From: Lachnospiraceae bacterium | GTDB taxonomy: Bacteria > Bacillota_A > Clostridia > Lachnospirales > Lachnospiraceae | Direction of reading: 5' to 3' | DNA length: 7,315 bases | Assembly: GCA_017958935.1 (NCBI GenBank) | Contig: JAGDBR010000262.1 | Coordinates: forward strand, 1 to 7,315 | Part shown: positions 1 through 6,192 of the stretch, in pieces | How the letters are laid out: every line of letters begins with the position of its first letter | How positions within the stretch are numbered: position 1 is the stretch's first letter | Made by a program: the position numbers and the translations under genes | Notes under the pieces: model-generated | Told to the model about the DNA's origin: nothing | Databases searched by the model: none | The model's input: the letters and a program-made list of their open reading frames with translations, nothing else

Positions 1-431
1 GTCTTCCCGGCAGCCGCGAGCGCGGCCAGCGCGTTCAGTCCGTCCGCGTCGATGAGCAGCGGCTTTTCCGTTTCGAACACGGGGCCTGCGAGCATGTCCC
101 TGAGCGTTCCCGTCCCCGGGCCGAACACGACGGCGTCGCACCGCCCGGCCGCTTTTTCGAACTGCCGCCGGAAACCGTCTCCGTCGCCTTCGCCGTACGG
201 CAGACACACCGCCTCCGGCACCGCCGCCGTGATGACGGGATAGACGGTGCCGGGCATCATCGCGCTGACGTAGCCTGCGCCGGACGCGAAGGCCGCGCGG
301 ATGCACAGGATCGCCGCGCCGGCCATCCCGTAGGACCCGGCGACGACGAGCAGATGCCCGCGGGCATACTTGTCCGCGGCGGCGCCGATCTTCGGCAGAT
401 GCTCCAGGACGAATTGCTCCGACGTGATCAT
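1..431 (-). CDS. nnrD: ADP/ATP-dependent (S)-NAD(P)H-hydrate dehydratase, N-terminal part (cut by window edge)
   Basis: This is a metabolite-repair enzyme of the ribokinase-like fold. The family dehydrates damaged NADHX/NADPHX back to NADH/NADPH at the expense of ADP or ATP in the cytoplasm. About 143 codons are visible and the frame is still open at position 1, so the C-terminal half with the catalytic Gly-rich/Asp region is not seen. Recognisable family blocks are KYARGHLLVVAGSYGMAGAA (residues 21-40), a following helix ending in SGAGYVS, VFGPGTG (102-108) and LLIDADGLNAL (125-135). The protein begins directly with the dehydratase domain. It is therefore the stand-alone type and not the epimerase-dehydratase fusion, and the NnrE epimerase must be encoded elsewhere. 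The start is the ATG whose ATGA overlaps the stop of the upstream glycosyltransferase gene, which implies translational coupling. The ribosome binding site is weak (an AAGAG stretch). Identity is secure; nucleotide cofactor preference cannot be judged. Confidence 0.9.
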   Translation of the reverse strand, partial: MITSEQFVLEHLPKIGAAADKYARGHLLVVAGSYGMAGAAILCIRAAFASGAGYVSAMMPGTVYPVITAAVPEAVCLPYGEGDGDGFRRQFEKAAGRCDAVVFGPGTGTLRDMLAGPVFETEKPLLIDADGLNALAALAAAGK

Positions 432-1366
432 TTCATCAGCTCTTTTTTCCGCGCGTCGATATGATGCAGCTCCAGCTCGAAATCCTGCAGGTCGCGGTTC
501 CTTAAGATCTTCAGGATCAGGCCGACGAAGAACGACATCAGGGCCGCCAAGGCGACGATGCAGCAGACGACGAGCGTCGGCATGCGGCTGACCAGGCCGG
601 TCTTCGCGTACTCGATCAGCACCGGGATCACGAACCCGATGCTCAGCAGCAGCAGGACCGCCGCCACGATCCCGAAGAACGCGAACGGCTTGTAATTTCG
701 GAACAGCCGGTAGATCGTCCGCAGGACCTTGAACCCGTCGGAGAACGTGTTCAGCTTCGATTCGGAGCCCTCCGGCCGGTCGCGGTACGTGATAACCGAA
801 TTCTCGACCTGCATGTTCTTGTCGACCGCATGGATGCTCATCTCCGTCTCGATCTCGAAGCCCTTCGACAGGACCGGGAAACTCTTCACGAACTCGTAGG
901 AAAAGGCCCGGTATCCGGTCATGATGTCCCGGATGTCGGTCTTGAACAGCGCGTTGATCGTGCTGCGGACAAGCGTGTTCCCGAAATTGTGGAACGGGCG
1001 CTTGTTCTCGGTAAAGTAGGTCGAGGACAGCCGGTCGCCGACGACCATGTCCGCGTGGCGGTTCAGGACCTTGTCGACCATCTCCGGCGCGTTCTCCGCC
1101 GGATACGTGTCGTCGCCGTCCGTCATGACGTAGCACTCGGCGTCGATCTCGCGGAACATGCGGCGGATGACGTTGCCCTTGCCCTGATGGTATTCGTGGC
1201 GCACGACGGCGCCCGCCTTCAGGGCCTCCTCCACCGTTCTGTCCTTGGAGTTGTTGTCGTAGACGTAGATCACCGCTTCCGGAAGGGCCGTTTTAAAATC
1301 GGTCACGACCTTCGCGACGGTCTTCTCTTCGTTGTAGCATGGGATCAGCACCGCAATCTTATCCAT
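428..1366 (-). CDS. Family 2 glycosyltransferase with two C-terminal membrane helices (polyprenyl-phosphate glycosyltransferase type)
   Basis: A 312-residue protein that likely transfers a sugar from a nucleotide sugar to polyprenyl phosphate at the inner face of the membrane, feeding a cell-envelope glycan. The GT-A catalytic domain occupies about residues 1-215. It shows IPCYNEE (8-14), YDNNSKDRT (36-44), the metal/nucleotide motif TDGDDTYPAE around D83-D86, and MTGYRAFSYEFVKSFP (149-164). The segment GSESKLNTFSDGF followed by RTIYRLFRNYKPFAFFG is typical of bacterial DPM1-like synthases just before the membrane. Two hydrophobic helices follow (about 228-250 and 264-286), then a short charged tail. 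I chose this start because MDKIAVLIPC is the normal domain beginning and AAGGAGG lies 8 nt upstream; an in-frame ATG 45 nt further upstream has no such support. The gene follows a 61-bp gap and overlaps nnrD by 4 bp. Sugar and acceptor cannot be told from sequence. Confidence 0.88.
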   Translation of the reverse strand: MDKIAVLIPCYNEEKTVAKVVTDFKTALPEAVIYVYDNNSKDRTVEEALKAGAVVRHEYHQGKGNVIRRMFREIDAECYVMTDGDDTYPAENAPEMVDKVLNRHADMVVGDRLSSTYFTENKRPFHNFGNTLVRSTINALFKTDIRDIMTGYRAFSYEFVKSFPVLSKGFEIETEMSIHAVDKNMQVENSVITYRDRPEGSESKLNTFSDGFKVLRTIYRLFRNYKPFAFFGIVAAVLLLLSIGFVIPVLIEYAKTGLVSRMPTLVVCCIVALAALMSFFVGLILKILRNRDLQDFELELHHIDARKKELMK

Positions 1367-1374
1367 CGGGACTG

Positions 1375-1381
1375 CCTCCTT
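1375..1381 (-). promoter_or_regulatory. Strong Shine-Dalgarno of the glycosyltransferase gene
   Basis: On the minus strand the bases read AAGGAGG, 8 nt before the ATG at 1366. This decides the start in favour of MDKIAV over the upstream in-frame ATG at 1411, which falls inside the GC-rich hairpin region and has no ribosome binding site of this quality. Confidence 0.8.
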
Positions 1382-1389
1382 CTTTTCAG

Positions 1390-1419
1390 CGGGCCGCGCC
1401 GCATCCGGCATCCGGCCCG
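1390..1419 (-). other. GC-rich intergenic RNA hairpin, no U-tract
   Basis: In the 61-bp gap between the M18 aminopeptidase and the glycosyltransferase, the transcript can form a 7-bp stem, CGGGCCG (1419-1413) with CGGCCCG (1396-1390). A nested 4-bp stem, GCCG/CGGC closed by a GATG loop, sits inside it, separated by a small 3/1 internal loop. It is followed by GCTGAAAAGAAGG and not by a run of U, so it is not a standard intrinsic terminator. It ends only 8 nt before the Shine-Dalgarno of the next gene. It may be an mRNA-processing or stability element, or a spacer that uncouples the two halves of the operon. The pairing is visible in the sequence; the role is inferred. Confidence 0.45.
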
Positions 1420-1427
1420 GGTATTTC

Positions 1428-2807
1428 TCAGGCGTTCTTCAGGAACGCGCGGTAAGCCTTCACGGCCTCGTAGATGTCGGACTTCGAGCAGATCTCCCAC
1501 GGCGCGTGCATCGACAGCACCGCGACGCCCGCATCGAGCACTTCCATGCCGTACTTCGCGGTCAGGTAGGCGATCGTTCCGCCGCCGCCCTGGTCGACCC
1601 TGCCGAGCTCACAGGTCTGGAAGCGCACCTTGTTCTCGTCGAGGATCCGGCGGATCTTCGCGATGAACTCGGGGTTCGCGTCGTTCGAGCCGCTCTTGCC
1701 GCGGGAACCCGTGAACTTGTTGAAGCAGATGCCCTGGCCGAAGTAAGCGGCGTTCCGGCGCTCCATGACGCCCGGGAATTTCGGGTCGAAGGCCGCCGAG
1801 ACATCCGAGGAAAGCATCTGGGAATGCTGCAGCGTACGGCGGACCGCCAGGTTCGAGGTCTCGCCCATCGCGTTCAGCAGTTCGGCGACAGCGTTCTCGA
1901 AGAACATCGACTGCGCGCCGGTCGCGCCGACCGAGCCGATCTCTTCCTTGTCCGTCAGCAGGCAGACCGCCGTGCGGAGCGGCGCAGCCGTATCCAGCAG
2001 CGCCTGCAGCGACGTGAAGGCGCAGACACGGTCGTCCTGGCCGTAGCCGGTGACCATCGAACGGTCGAGCCCCATGTCGCGCGCCTTGCCGGCCGGCACG
2101 ACTTCGAGCTCCGCCGAGAGGAAATCGTCCTCCTCGACGTCGTAGACGTCCTTGAAGAACTTCAGGATCTGTTCCTTGACGGCATCCTTCTCCTTGCCCT
2201 TCAGCGGCTTCGAGCCGACCATCAGGTCGAGGTCTTCGCCCTCGATCACGACGCTCGCGGTCTTCTTCATCTGGTCCTGCGACAGGTGGATCAGCAGGTC
2301 CGTGATCATGAAGACCGGGTCGTTCTCGTTGTCGCCGAGCGCGACCTTCACGACCGTCCCGTCCTTCTTCACGATGACGCCGTACAGCGCGAGCGGGACC
2401 GTGACCCACTGGTATTTCTTGATGCCGCCGTAATAATGCGTGTCGAGGTACGCGAACTCCGTGTCCTCGAACAGCGGGACCTGCTTCACGTCCATGCGCG
2501 GCGAGTCGATGTGCGCGCCGACGATGTTCAGGCCTTCGGTCAGCGGTTTCTTCCCGATGTGGAAGAACGCCGCGGTCTTCTTCATGCCGACCGCATAGAT
2601 CTTGTCGCCCGGCTTCACGGTCTCTTTGTTCGCGATGACGGACGCGAGGTCCTTATAGCCCTTCGCCTCGGCAAGCTTCACGGTGTTCTCGACGCACAGA
2701 CGCTCGGTCTTGCTTTCGGTAATGAACTTCTTGTACGCGTCGTTCAGCTTCTCCAGTTCCTTCAGTTCCTTCGCGGTGTAGGAAAGCCATGCATTCTTCT
2801 TTTCCAT
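1428..2807 (-). CDS. M18 family zinc aminopeptidase
   Basis: A 459-residue cytosolic metallopeptidase of family M18 (aspartyl aminopeptidase / aminopeptidase I type). The family removes N-terminal residues, often acidic ones, and works as a large homo-oligomer with two zinc ions. The family's metal and catalytic positions are all visible: H99 and D101 in GAHIDSPRMD, D258 in YGQDDRVCAF, the E288-E289 pair in TDKEEIGSVGATGAQS, D335 in SSDVSAAFDP, and H434 in LSMHAPWE near the C-terminus. Length is normal for bacterial M18 enzymes. The chosen start, MEKKNAWLSY, has GGAG 8 nt upstream and lies 2 bp after the stop of the Xaa-Pro aminopeptidase gene. The longer reading frame beginning at 2840 would run into that gene and adds nothing family-like. 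Paired with the M24B peptidase upstream, it points to intracellular peptide breakdown. Exact substrate preference is not readable. Confidence 0.93.
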   Translation of the reverse strand: MEKKNAWLSYTAKELKELEKLNDAYKKFITESKTERLCVENTVKLAEAKGYKDLASVIANKETVKPGDKIYAVGMKKTAAFFHIGKKPLTEGLNIVGAHIDSPRMDVKQVPLFEDTEFAYLDTHYYGGIKKYQWVTVPLALYGVIVKKDGTVVKVALGDNENDPVFMITDLLIHLSQDQMKKTASVVIEGEDLDLMVGSKPLKGKEKDAVKEQILKFFKDVYDVEEDDFLSAELEVVPAGKARDMGLDRSMVTGYGQDDRVCAFTSLQALLDTAAPLRTAVCLLTDKEEIGSVGATGAQSMFFENAVAELLNAMGETSNLAVRRTLQHSQMLSSDVSAAFDPKFPGVMERRNAAYFGQGICFNKFTGSRGKSGSNDANPEFIAKIRRILDENKVRFQTCELGRVDQGGGGTIAYLTAKYGMEVLDAGVAVLSMHAPWEICSKSDIYEAVKAYRAFLKNA

Positions 2808-2809
2808 TG

Positions 2810-4597
2810 TCAGATCTCCCTTGTCTCGTAATGCAGCCACAGCGCTTCCTCCTTCGTCAGGAACGGCGCGAGCGTTTCATAAACATGCCGGTGATATGCG
2901 TTCAGCAGCGCAATGTCCCCGGGCTCCAGCAGCGACCGGTCGATGCCCTCCAGATCGAACGGGCAATACGTCAGGTTCTCGAATCTCAGGAATTCGCCGT
3001 ACGGCGTCTCCTTGTCCTTCACGACGAGCAGCTCGTCCTCGTGCCGGATGCCGAAGACGCCGTCCTCGTAATATCCGGGCTCGTCCGAGGTGATCATGCC
3101 TTCCTGAAGCGCCGCGCTCTTCATCGCGGTCTGCTGCCAGCGGAAGGAATTCGGCCCCTCGTGGATGTTGATCAGATAACCGACGCCGTGGCCGGTGCCG
3201 TGACGGTAGTCCAGCCCCTCGTTCCACAGCGGCCTGCGGGCCAGCACGTCGAGGTTGATGCCCGCGACCCCGCGCGGGAAGCGCGCGGACGCAAGATCGA
3301 AGTGGCCCTTCAGCACGAGCGTGAACATCTTCTTCTGCTCGTCCGTGACCGGTCCCAGCACGATCGTCCGGGTGATGTCGGTCGAACCTTCGATATAGTG
3401 TCCGCCCGAATCGACGAGCAGCAGGCCCTTCGCTTCCACCGGGACGTTCGTCTCTTCGGTCGCGCCGTAATGGATGATCGCGCCGTGCGCCTCATATCCG
3501 CAGATCGTATTGAACGACAGGTCGATGAAGCCCTCCTGTGCCCGCCGGTATTCCGCGAGCTTGTCAGCGGCGGAGATCTCCGTCATCGGGATCCTGCCCA
3601 CGTTCTCCTTCAGCCACTTCAGCCACTTCACGAGTGCGACGCCGTCCTTGACGTGCGCCTTCCGGATGTTCTCCACCTCGGTCGGGTTCTTGCAGGCTTT
3701 CATCAGCTGCGACGGATTGACCGCGTCCACGATCTCGTTGCCGGCAGCGATCGCCTCGTAGAGGCGGTAATTCACGGTCCGCGCGTTCATCAGGACCTTG
3801 CCGACAGAGCGGTGTCCGAGCGCGTCCGCGAGCGAATAGATCGCGTCGTACGGCTGGACCGACACCCCGTTCGAAGAAAGATACTGCCGGACCTCTTCGC
3901 CGACGGCGTCCTCCTGCACGTAGAGCATGCAGCCCTTCTGCGTCAGGACCAGGTACGAGAACAGGACCGGGCAATGCGCAACGTCAGACGCCCGCAGGTT
4001 CAGAAGCCAGGCGATGTCGTCGAGGCACGTGACCACATGCATCGCGCAGCCCTTATCGGCCATTTCCTTCCGGACCCGGGCGATCTTGTCCGCGGCGGTC
4101 TCCCCGGCATACTCCTGCCCGAGGATCCAGGCCTTCGTGCAGGACAGCGCCGGCCGGTCTTCCCAGATCAGGCCGATGAGGTCCTCGTCCGTATGGAGGC
4201 TGCCGTTCTTTTTCTTCGCGATTTCTGCAAGCTCGCGGCCCCAGTCCGCGTTGACGACGCGCCCGTCGAAACCGATCACGCCGCCCTCGGGCAGCTTCTC
4301 TTCAATGAACTCGGCAGTCCTCGGCACGCCCTTCTCGCCCGATTTGAACAGGGCGAATCCGGAATCCTTCAGCTGCGCCTCCGCCTGCAGGAAATAGCGG
4401 CCGTCCGTCCAGAGGCCCGCTTCGTCCGCCGTGACGACGGCCGTTCCCGCGGAGCCCGTGAAGCCGGTCAGATATTTCCGGCACGCGAAAAACGCGCCCG
4501 CGTATTCCGATTCGTGATAATCCGCGGTCGGGACGACGACGATGTCGATCCCCTTCTCCCGCATCTTTTCGCGCAACGCCAACAGCTGCTCTCTCAT
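2810..4597 (-). CDS. Xaa-Pro aminopeptidase (M24B, long XPNPEP1-like form)
   Basis: A 595-residue cytosolic metalloenzyme that cleaves the N-terminal residue from peptides with proline in second position. The layout is that of the long three-domain form: two creatinase-like N-terminal domains (about 1-130 and 155-305), the pita-bread M24 catalytic domain (about 313-530) and a short C-terminal domain (about 535-595). The five metal ligands are in place: D396 (LLVDSGG), D407 (GSTDITRT), H470 (HGTGHGVG), E506 (SDEPGYY) and E520 (IRHEDEL). The conserved active-site His is H376 in AIIHYGAT. The ATG directly abuts the rarA stop (TAAATG) and has GGAGGA 7 nt upstream. Only 2 bp separate its stop from the M18 gene, so the two peptidases are almost certainly co-translated. 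No signal peptide is seen. I leave the symbol empty because pepP is usually applied to the shorter form. Confidence 0.94.
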   Translation of the reverse strand: MREQLLALREKMREKGIDIVVVPTADYHESEYAGAFFACRKYLTGFTGSAGTAVVTADEAGLWTDGRYFLQAEAQLKDSGFALFKSGEKGVPRTAEFIEEKLPEGGVIGFDGRVVNADWGRELAEIAKKKNGSLHTDEDLIGLIWEDRPALSCTKAWILGQEYAGETAADKIARVRKEMADKGCAMHVVTCLDDIAWLLNLRASDVAHCPVLFSYLVLTQKGCMLYVQEDAVGEEVRQYLSSNGVSVQPYDAIYSLADALGHRSVGKVLMNARTVNYRLYEAIAAGNEIVDAVNPSQLMKACKNPTEVENIRKAHVKDGVALVKWLKWLKENVGRIPMTEISAADKLAEYRRAQEGFIDLSFNTICGYEAHGAIIHYGATEETNVPVEAKGLLLVDSGGHYIEGSTDITRTIVLGPVTDEQKKMFTLVLKGHFDLASARFPRGVAGINLDVLARRPLWNEGLDYRHGTGHGVGYLINIHEGPNSFRWQQTAMKSAALQEGMITSDEPGYYEDGVFGIRHEDELLVVKDKETPYGEFLRFENLTYCPFDLEGIDRSLLEPGDIALLNAYHRHVYETLAPFLTKEEALWLHYETREI

Positions 4598-5938
4598 TTA
4601 TTCATCCTCCGCAAACTCCACATGCCCGCCGATCTTTTCGAAGTATTCCCGGATGACCTGTTCGTATCCGTTCTTCGACGGTCTGTAGAAATGTCTGTCC
4701 TTCACTTCGTCCGGCAGGTACTGCTGGTCGACATAATGATTCGGAAAATCGTGCGCGTACAGGTAGCCCATGCCGTGCCCGAGTTTCTCATGCCCCTTGT
4801 AATGGGCGTCCTGCAGATGGTTCGGGATCGTTTCGATCTTCACGTCGCGCACGGTCCTCATCGCTTCGCCGATCGCGGTGACGACCGCGTTCGACTTCGG
4901 CGCGCACGCGACGTACGTCGCCGCATGGTCCAGGATGATCTGGGCCTCCGGCATGCCGACGCGCTCGATCGCCAGGCACGCCGCGGTCGCGACGACCAGG
5001 GCCATCGGATCCGCGTTGCCGACGTCCTCCGACGCGCAGATCATGATGCGCCGCGCGATGAACTTGATGTCCTCGCCCGCGTACAGCATCCGCGCAAGGT
5101 AGTAGGAAGCGGCGTCCGGGTCGGACCCGCGCATCGACTTGATGAACGCGGAGATCGTGTCGTAGTGCTGGTCGCCGTCCTTGTCGTAGCGCAGCACCCG
5201 TTTCTGGATGCATTCCTGCGCGACTTCGATATCGTAGTGGATCAGGCCGTCTTCGGACCGTTCCGTCGTCAGCACGCCGAGTTCGACCGCGTTCAGCGCA
5301 GCCCGCGCGTCGCCGTTCGCAAGCTCCGCGATGAAAGCACACGCTTCGTCCGTGATCACGGCCTTGTACGCACCGAGCCCGTTCTCTTGATCCTCGAATG
5401 CCCGGCGGATCAGGATGATGATGTCCTCCTTCTCCAGCGGCTTCAGTTCGAAGATCATCGAACGCGACAGCAGTGCCCCGTTCACCTCGAAGTACGGATT
5501 CTCGGTCGTCGCCCCGATCAGGATGACCGTGCCGTCCTCCACGAACGGCAGCAGGAAATCCTGCTGGGCTTTGTTGAACCGGTGGATCTCGTCGATGAAC
5601 AGGATCGTACGGCGCCCGAACATCCGCGCCGCGCCCTTCGCCTTCTCCACCGCCTCTTCCATGTCCTTCTTCCCGGCCATGGTCGCGTTCAACTGCAGAA
5701 AATCCGCCTTCGTCGTGTTGGCAATGACCTTGGCGATCGTTGTCTTTCCCGTACCCGGCGGACCGTAGAAGATCAGCGACGACAGCTTATCGGCCTTGAT
5801 CGCGCGGTAAAGCAGGCTGTTCTTCGATAGTATGTGTTTTTGTCCCACGATCTCGTCAAGGGTGCGCGGACGCAGCCTTGACGCAAGAGGAGACTCCTTT
5901 TTTGAAGAAGTCTCCTGCATGAAATCAAAAAGATCCAT
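4598..5938 (-). CDS. rarA: RarA/MgsA-type AAA+ ATPase (replication-associated recombination protein A)
   Basis: A 446-residue AAA+ ATPase of the RarA/MgsA/WRNIP1 family, related to clamp-loader subunits. It acts at stalled or damaged replication forks on single-strand/double-strand junctions and interacts with SSB. The protein starts MDLFDFMQ, then has the family entry motif RLRPRTLDEIVGQKHIL (21-37), Walker A GPPGTGKTT (59-67), Walker B LFIDEIHRFNKAQQD (113-127), sensor 1 GATTENPYF (142-150) and the probable arginine finger in LLSRS (R159). The C-terminal tetramerisation half includes SMRGSDPDAASYYLARML and the conserved GY(L)YAHDF region before the end. The start is ATG 5938, inside TAATG overlapping the HPr-like stop by one base, with GAGGG 6 nt upstream. 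The frame stays open to 6130, but that extension only reads through the HPr-like gene. Early codons carry a 12-bp hairpin, listed separately. Confidence 0.95.
   Translation of the reverse strand: MDLFDFMQETSSKKESPLASRLRPRTLDEIVGQKHILSKNSLLYRAIKADKLSSLIFYGPPGTGKTTIAKVIANTTKADFLQLNATMAGKKDMEEAVEKAKGAARMFGRRTILFIDEIHRFNKAQQDFLLPFVEDGTVILIGATTENPYFEVNGALLSRSMIFELKPLEKEDIIILIRRAFEDQENGLGAYKAVITDEACAFIAELANGDARAALNAVELGVLTTERSEDGLIHYDIEVAQECIQKRVLRYDKDGDQHYDTISAFIKSMRGSDPDAASYYLARMLYAGEDIKFIARRIMICASEDVGNADPMALVVATAACLAIERVGMPEAQIILDHAATYVACAPKSNAVVTAIGEAMRTVRDVKIETIPNHLQDAHYKGHEKLGHGMGYLYAHDFPNHYVDQQYLPDEVKDRHFYRPSKNGYEQVIREYFEKIGGHVEFAEDE
4605..4610 (-). promoter_or_regulatory. Shine-Dalgarno of the Xaa-Pro aminopeptidase gene, inside the rarA 3' end
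   Basis: GGAGGA on the minus strand is embedded in the last codons of rarA, 7 nt before the ATG that touches the rarA stop codon (TAAATG). The arrangement favours re-initiation by ribosomes finishing rarA. Confidence 0.75.
5888..5916 (-). other. 12-bp hairpin in the first codons of rarA
   Basis: On the mRNA strand the arms AGGAGACTTCTT (5916-5905) and AAGGAGTCTCCT (5899-5888) pair over 12 bp with one G-U wobble around a 5-nt CAAAA loop. The wobble is allowed only on the mRNA strand; on the opposite strand it would be a C-A mismatch, so the structure belongs to the transcript. It begins 22 nt after the A of the rarA ATG and covers codons 8-17. No U-run follows, so it is not a terminator. The codons here are AT-richer than in the rest of the gene. 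It could slow early elongation, serve as an RNase site or protect the message; the function is inferred. Confidence 0.5.
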
Positions 5939-6192
5939 TATCTGCCCTCGATAAAGGCGGCCATCGCGTTCACCGCGTCCTCTTCGTCCGGGCCGTTCGC
6001 GCAGACCGTGACGGTATCGCCGAGCGCAAGGCCGAGCGCCATCATGCCCATGATGCTCTTCGCGTTCATGCTGCGCACGCCGTCCTTCAGGCGGATCTCC
6101 GAGTCGAACCGCGACGCCGTCTGCACGCACATGGCGATGCTGTGCGCGTCCAGGCCTCCGATCAGTTTCACTTCCGCTGTTCTCTCTCTCAT
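5938..6192 (-). CDS. HPr-family protein, Crh-like, with Asp15 in place of His15
   Basis: An 84-residue HPr-fold protein. HPr normally carries phosphate on His15 between enzyme I and the sugar permeases of the PTS. In Bacillota it is also phosphorylated on Ser46 by HPr kinase to act with CcpA in catabolite repression. Here the usual GLHARPA reads GLDAHSI, so position 15 is Asp, 17 is His instead of Arg and 18 is Ser instead of Pro. The Ser46 block is intact (NAKSIMGMMALG, S46 in canonical numbering), as is the later GPDEEDAVNAM stretch. It therefore should not be a PTS phosphocarrier but may be a regulatory paralogue like Bacillus Crh, which has Gln15 and likewise lies just after whiA. Its ATGA overlaps the whiA stop by 4 bp with AAAGGAGG 7 nt upstream, and its TAA overlaps the rarA start. 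The fold is certain, the regulatory role inferred. Confidence 0.85.
   Translation of the reverse strand: MRERTAEVKLIGGLDAHSIAMCVQTASRFDSEIRLKDGVRSMNAKSIMGMMALGLALGDTVTVCANGPDEEDAVNAMAAFIEGR

Noticed and set aside
1290..1304. An AT-rich near-palindrome (CCGTTTTAAAATCGG) in the glycosyltransferase gene, considered as an operator.
   Set aside because: The symmetry is imperfect, it lies well inside a coding region encoding a family-typical helix, and there is no promoter nearby.
1390..1419. Rho-independent terminator after the M18 gene.
   Set aside because: The hairpin is real, but the bases after it on the transcript read GCTGAAAAGAAGG with no U-run, so it is reported as a hairpin of unknown role.
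1506..2831. A 441-codon plus-strand frame antisense to the M18 aminopeptidase.
   Set aside because: It has the same shadow composition (Arg/Asp/Val/Leu-rich), no motif and no convincing ribosome binding site, and it lies opposite a confident M18 gene.
3609..3626. A 9-bp tandem repeat (TTCAGCCAC twice) within the Xaa-Pro aminopeptidase gene, and a similar one (AGTTCCTTC twice) at 2755-2772 in the M18 gene.
   Set aside because: Both encode short Lys/Leu-type helix repeats (KWLKWLK and KELKELEK) in conserved reading frames. They are small, unrelated to each other and easily explained by protein composition.
2789..5830. A 1013-codon open frame on the plus strand, antisense to the Xaa-Pro aminopeptidase and rarA.
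   Set aside because: It lies wholly opposite two well-identified genes with complete active-site motifs. Its product is dominated by Arg, Asp, Val and Leu, as expected from reading GC-biased third positions backwards, and it has no recognisable domain. It is a codon-bias shadow.
5939..6130. An N-terminal extension of RarA by 64 codons upstream of MDLFDF.
   Set aside because: The extension is an out-of-frame reading of the HPr-like gene. RarA proteins begin at or near MDLFDF, and ATG 5938 has its own GAGGG site at good spacing.
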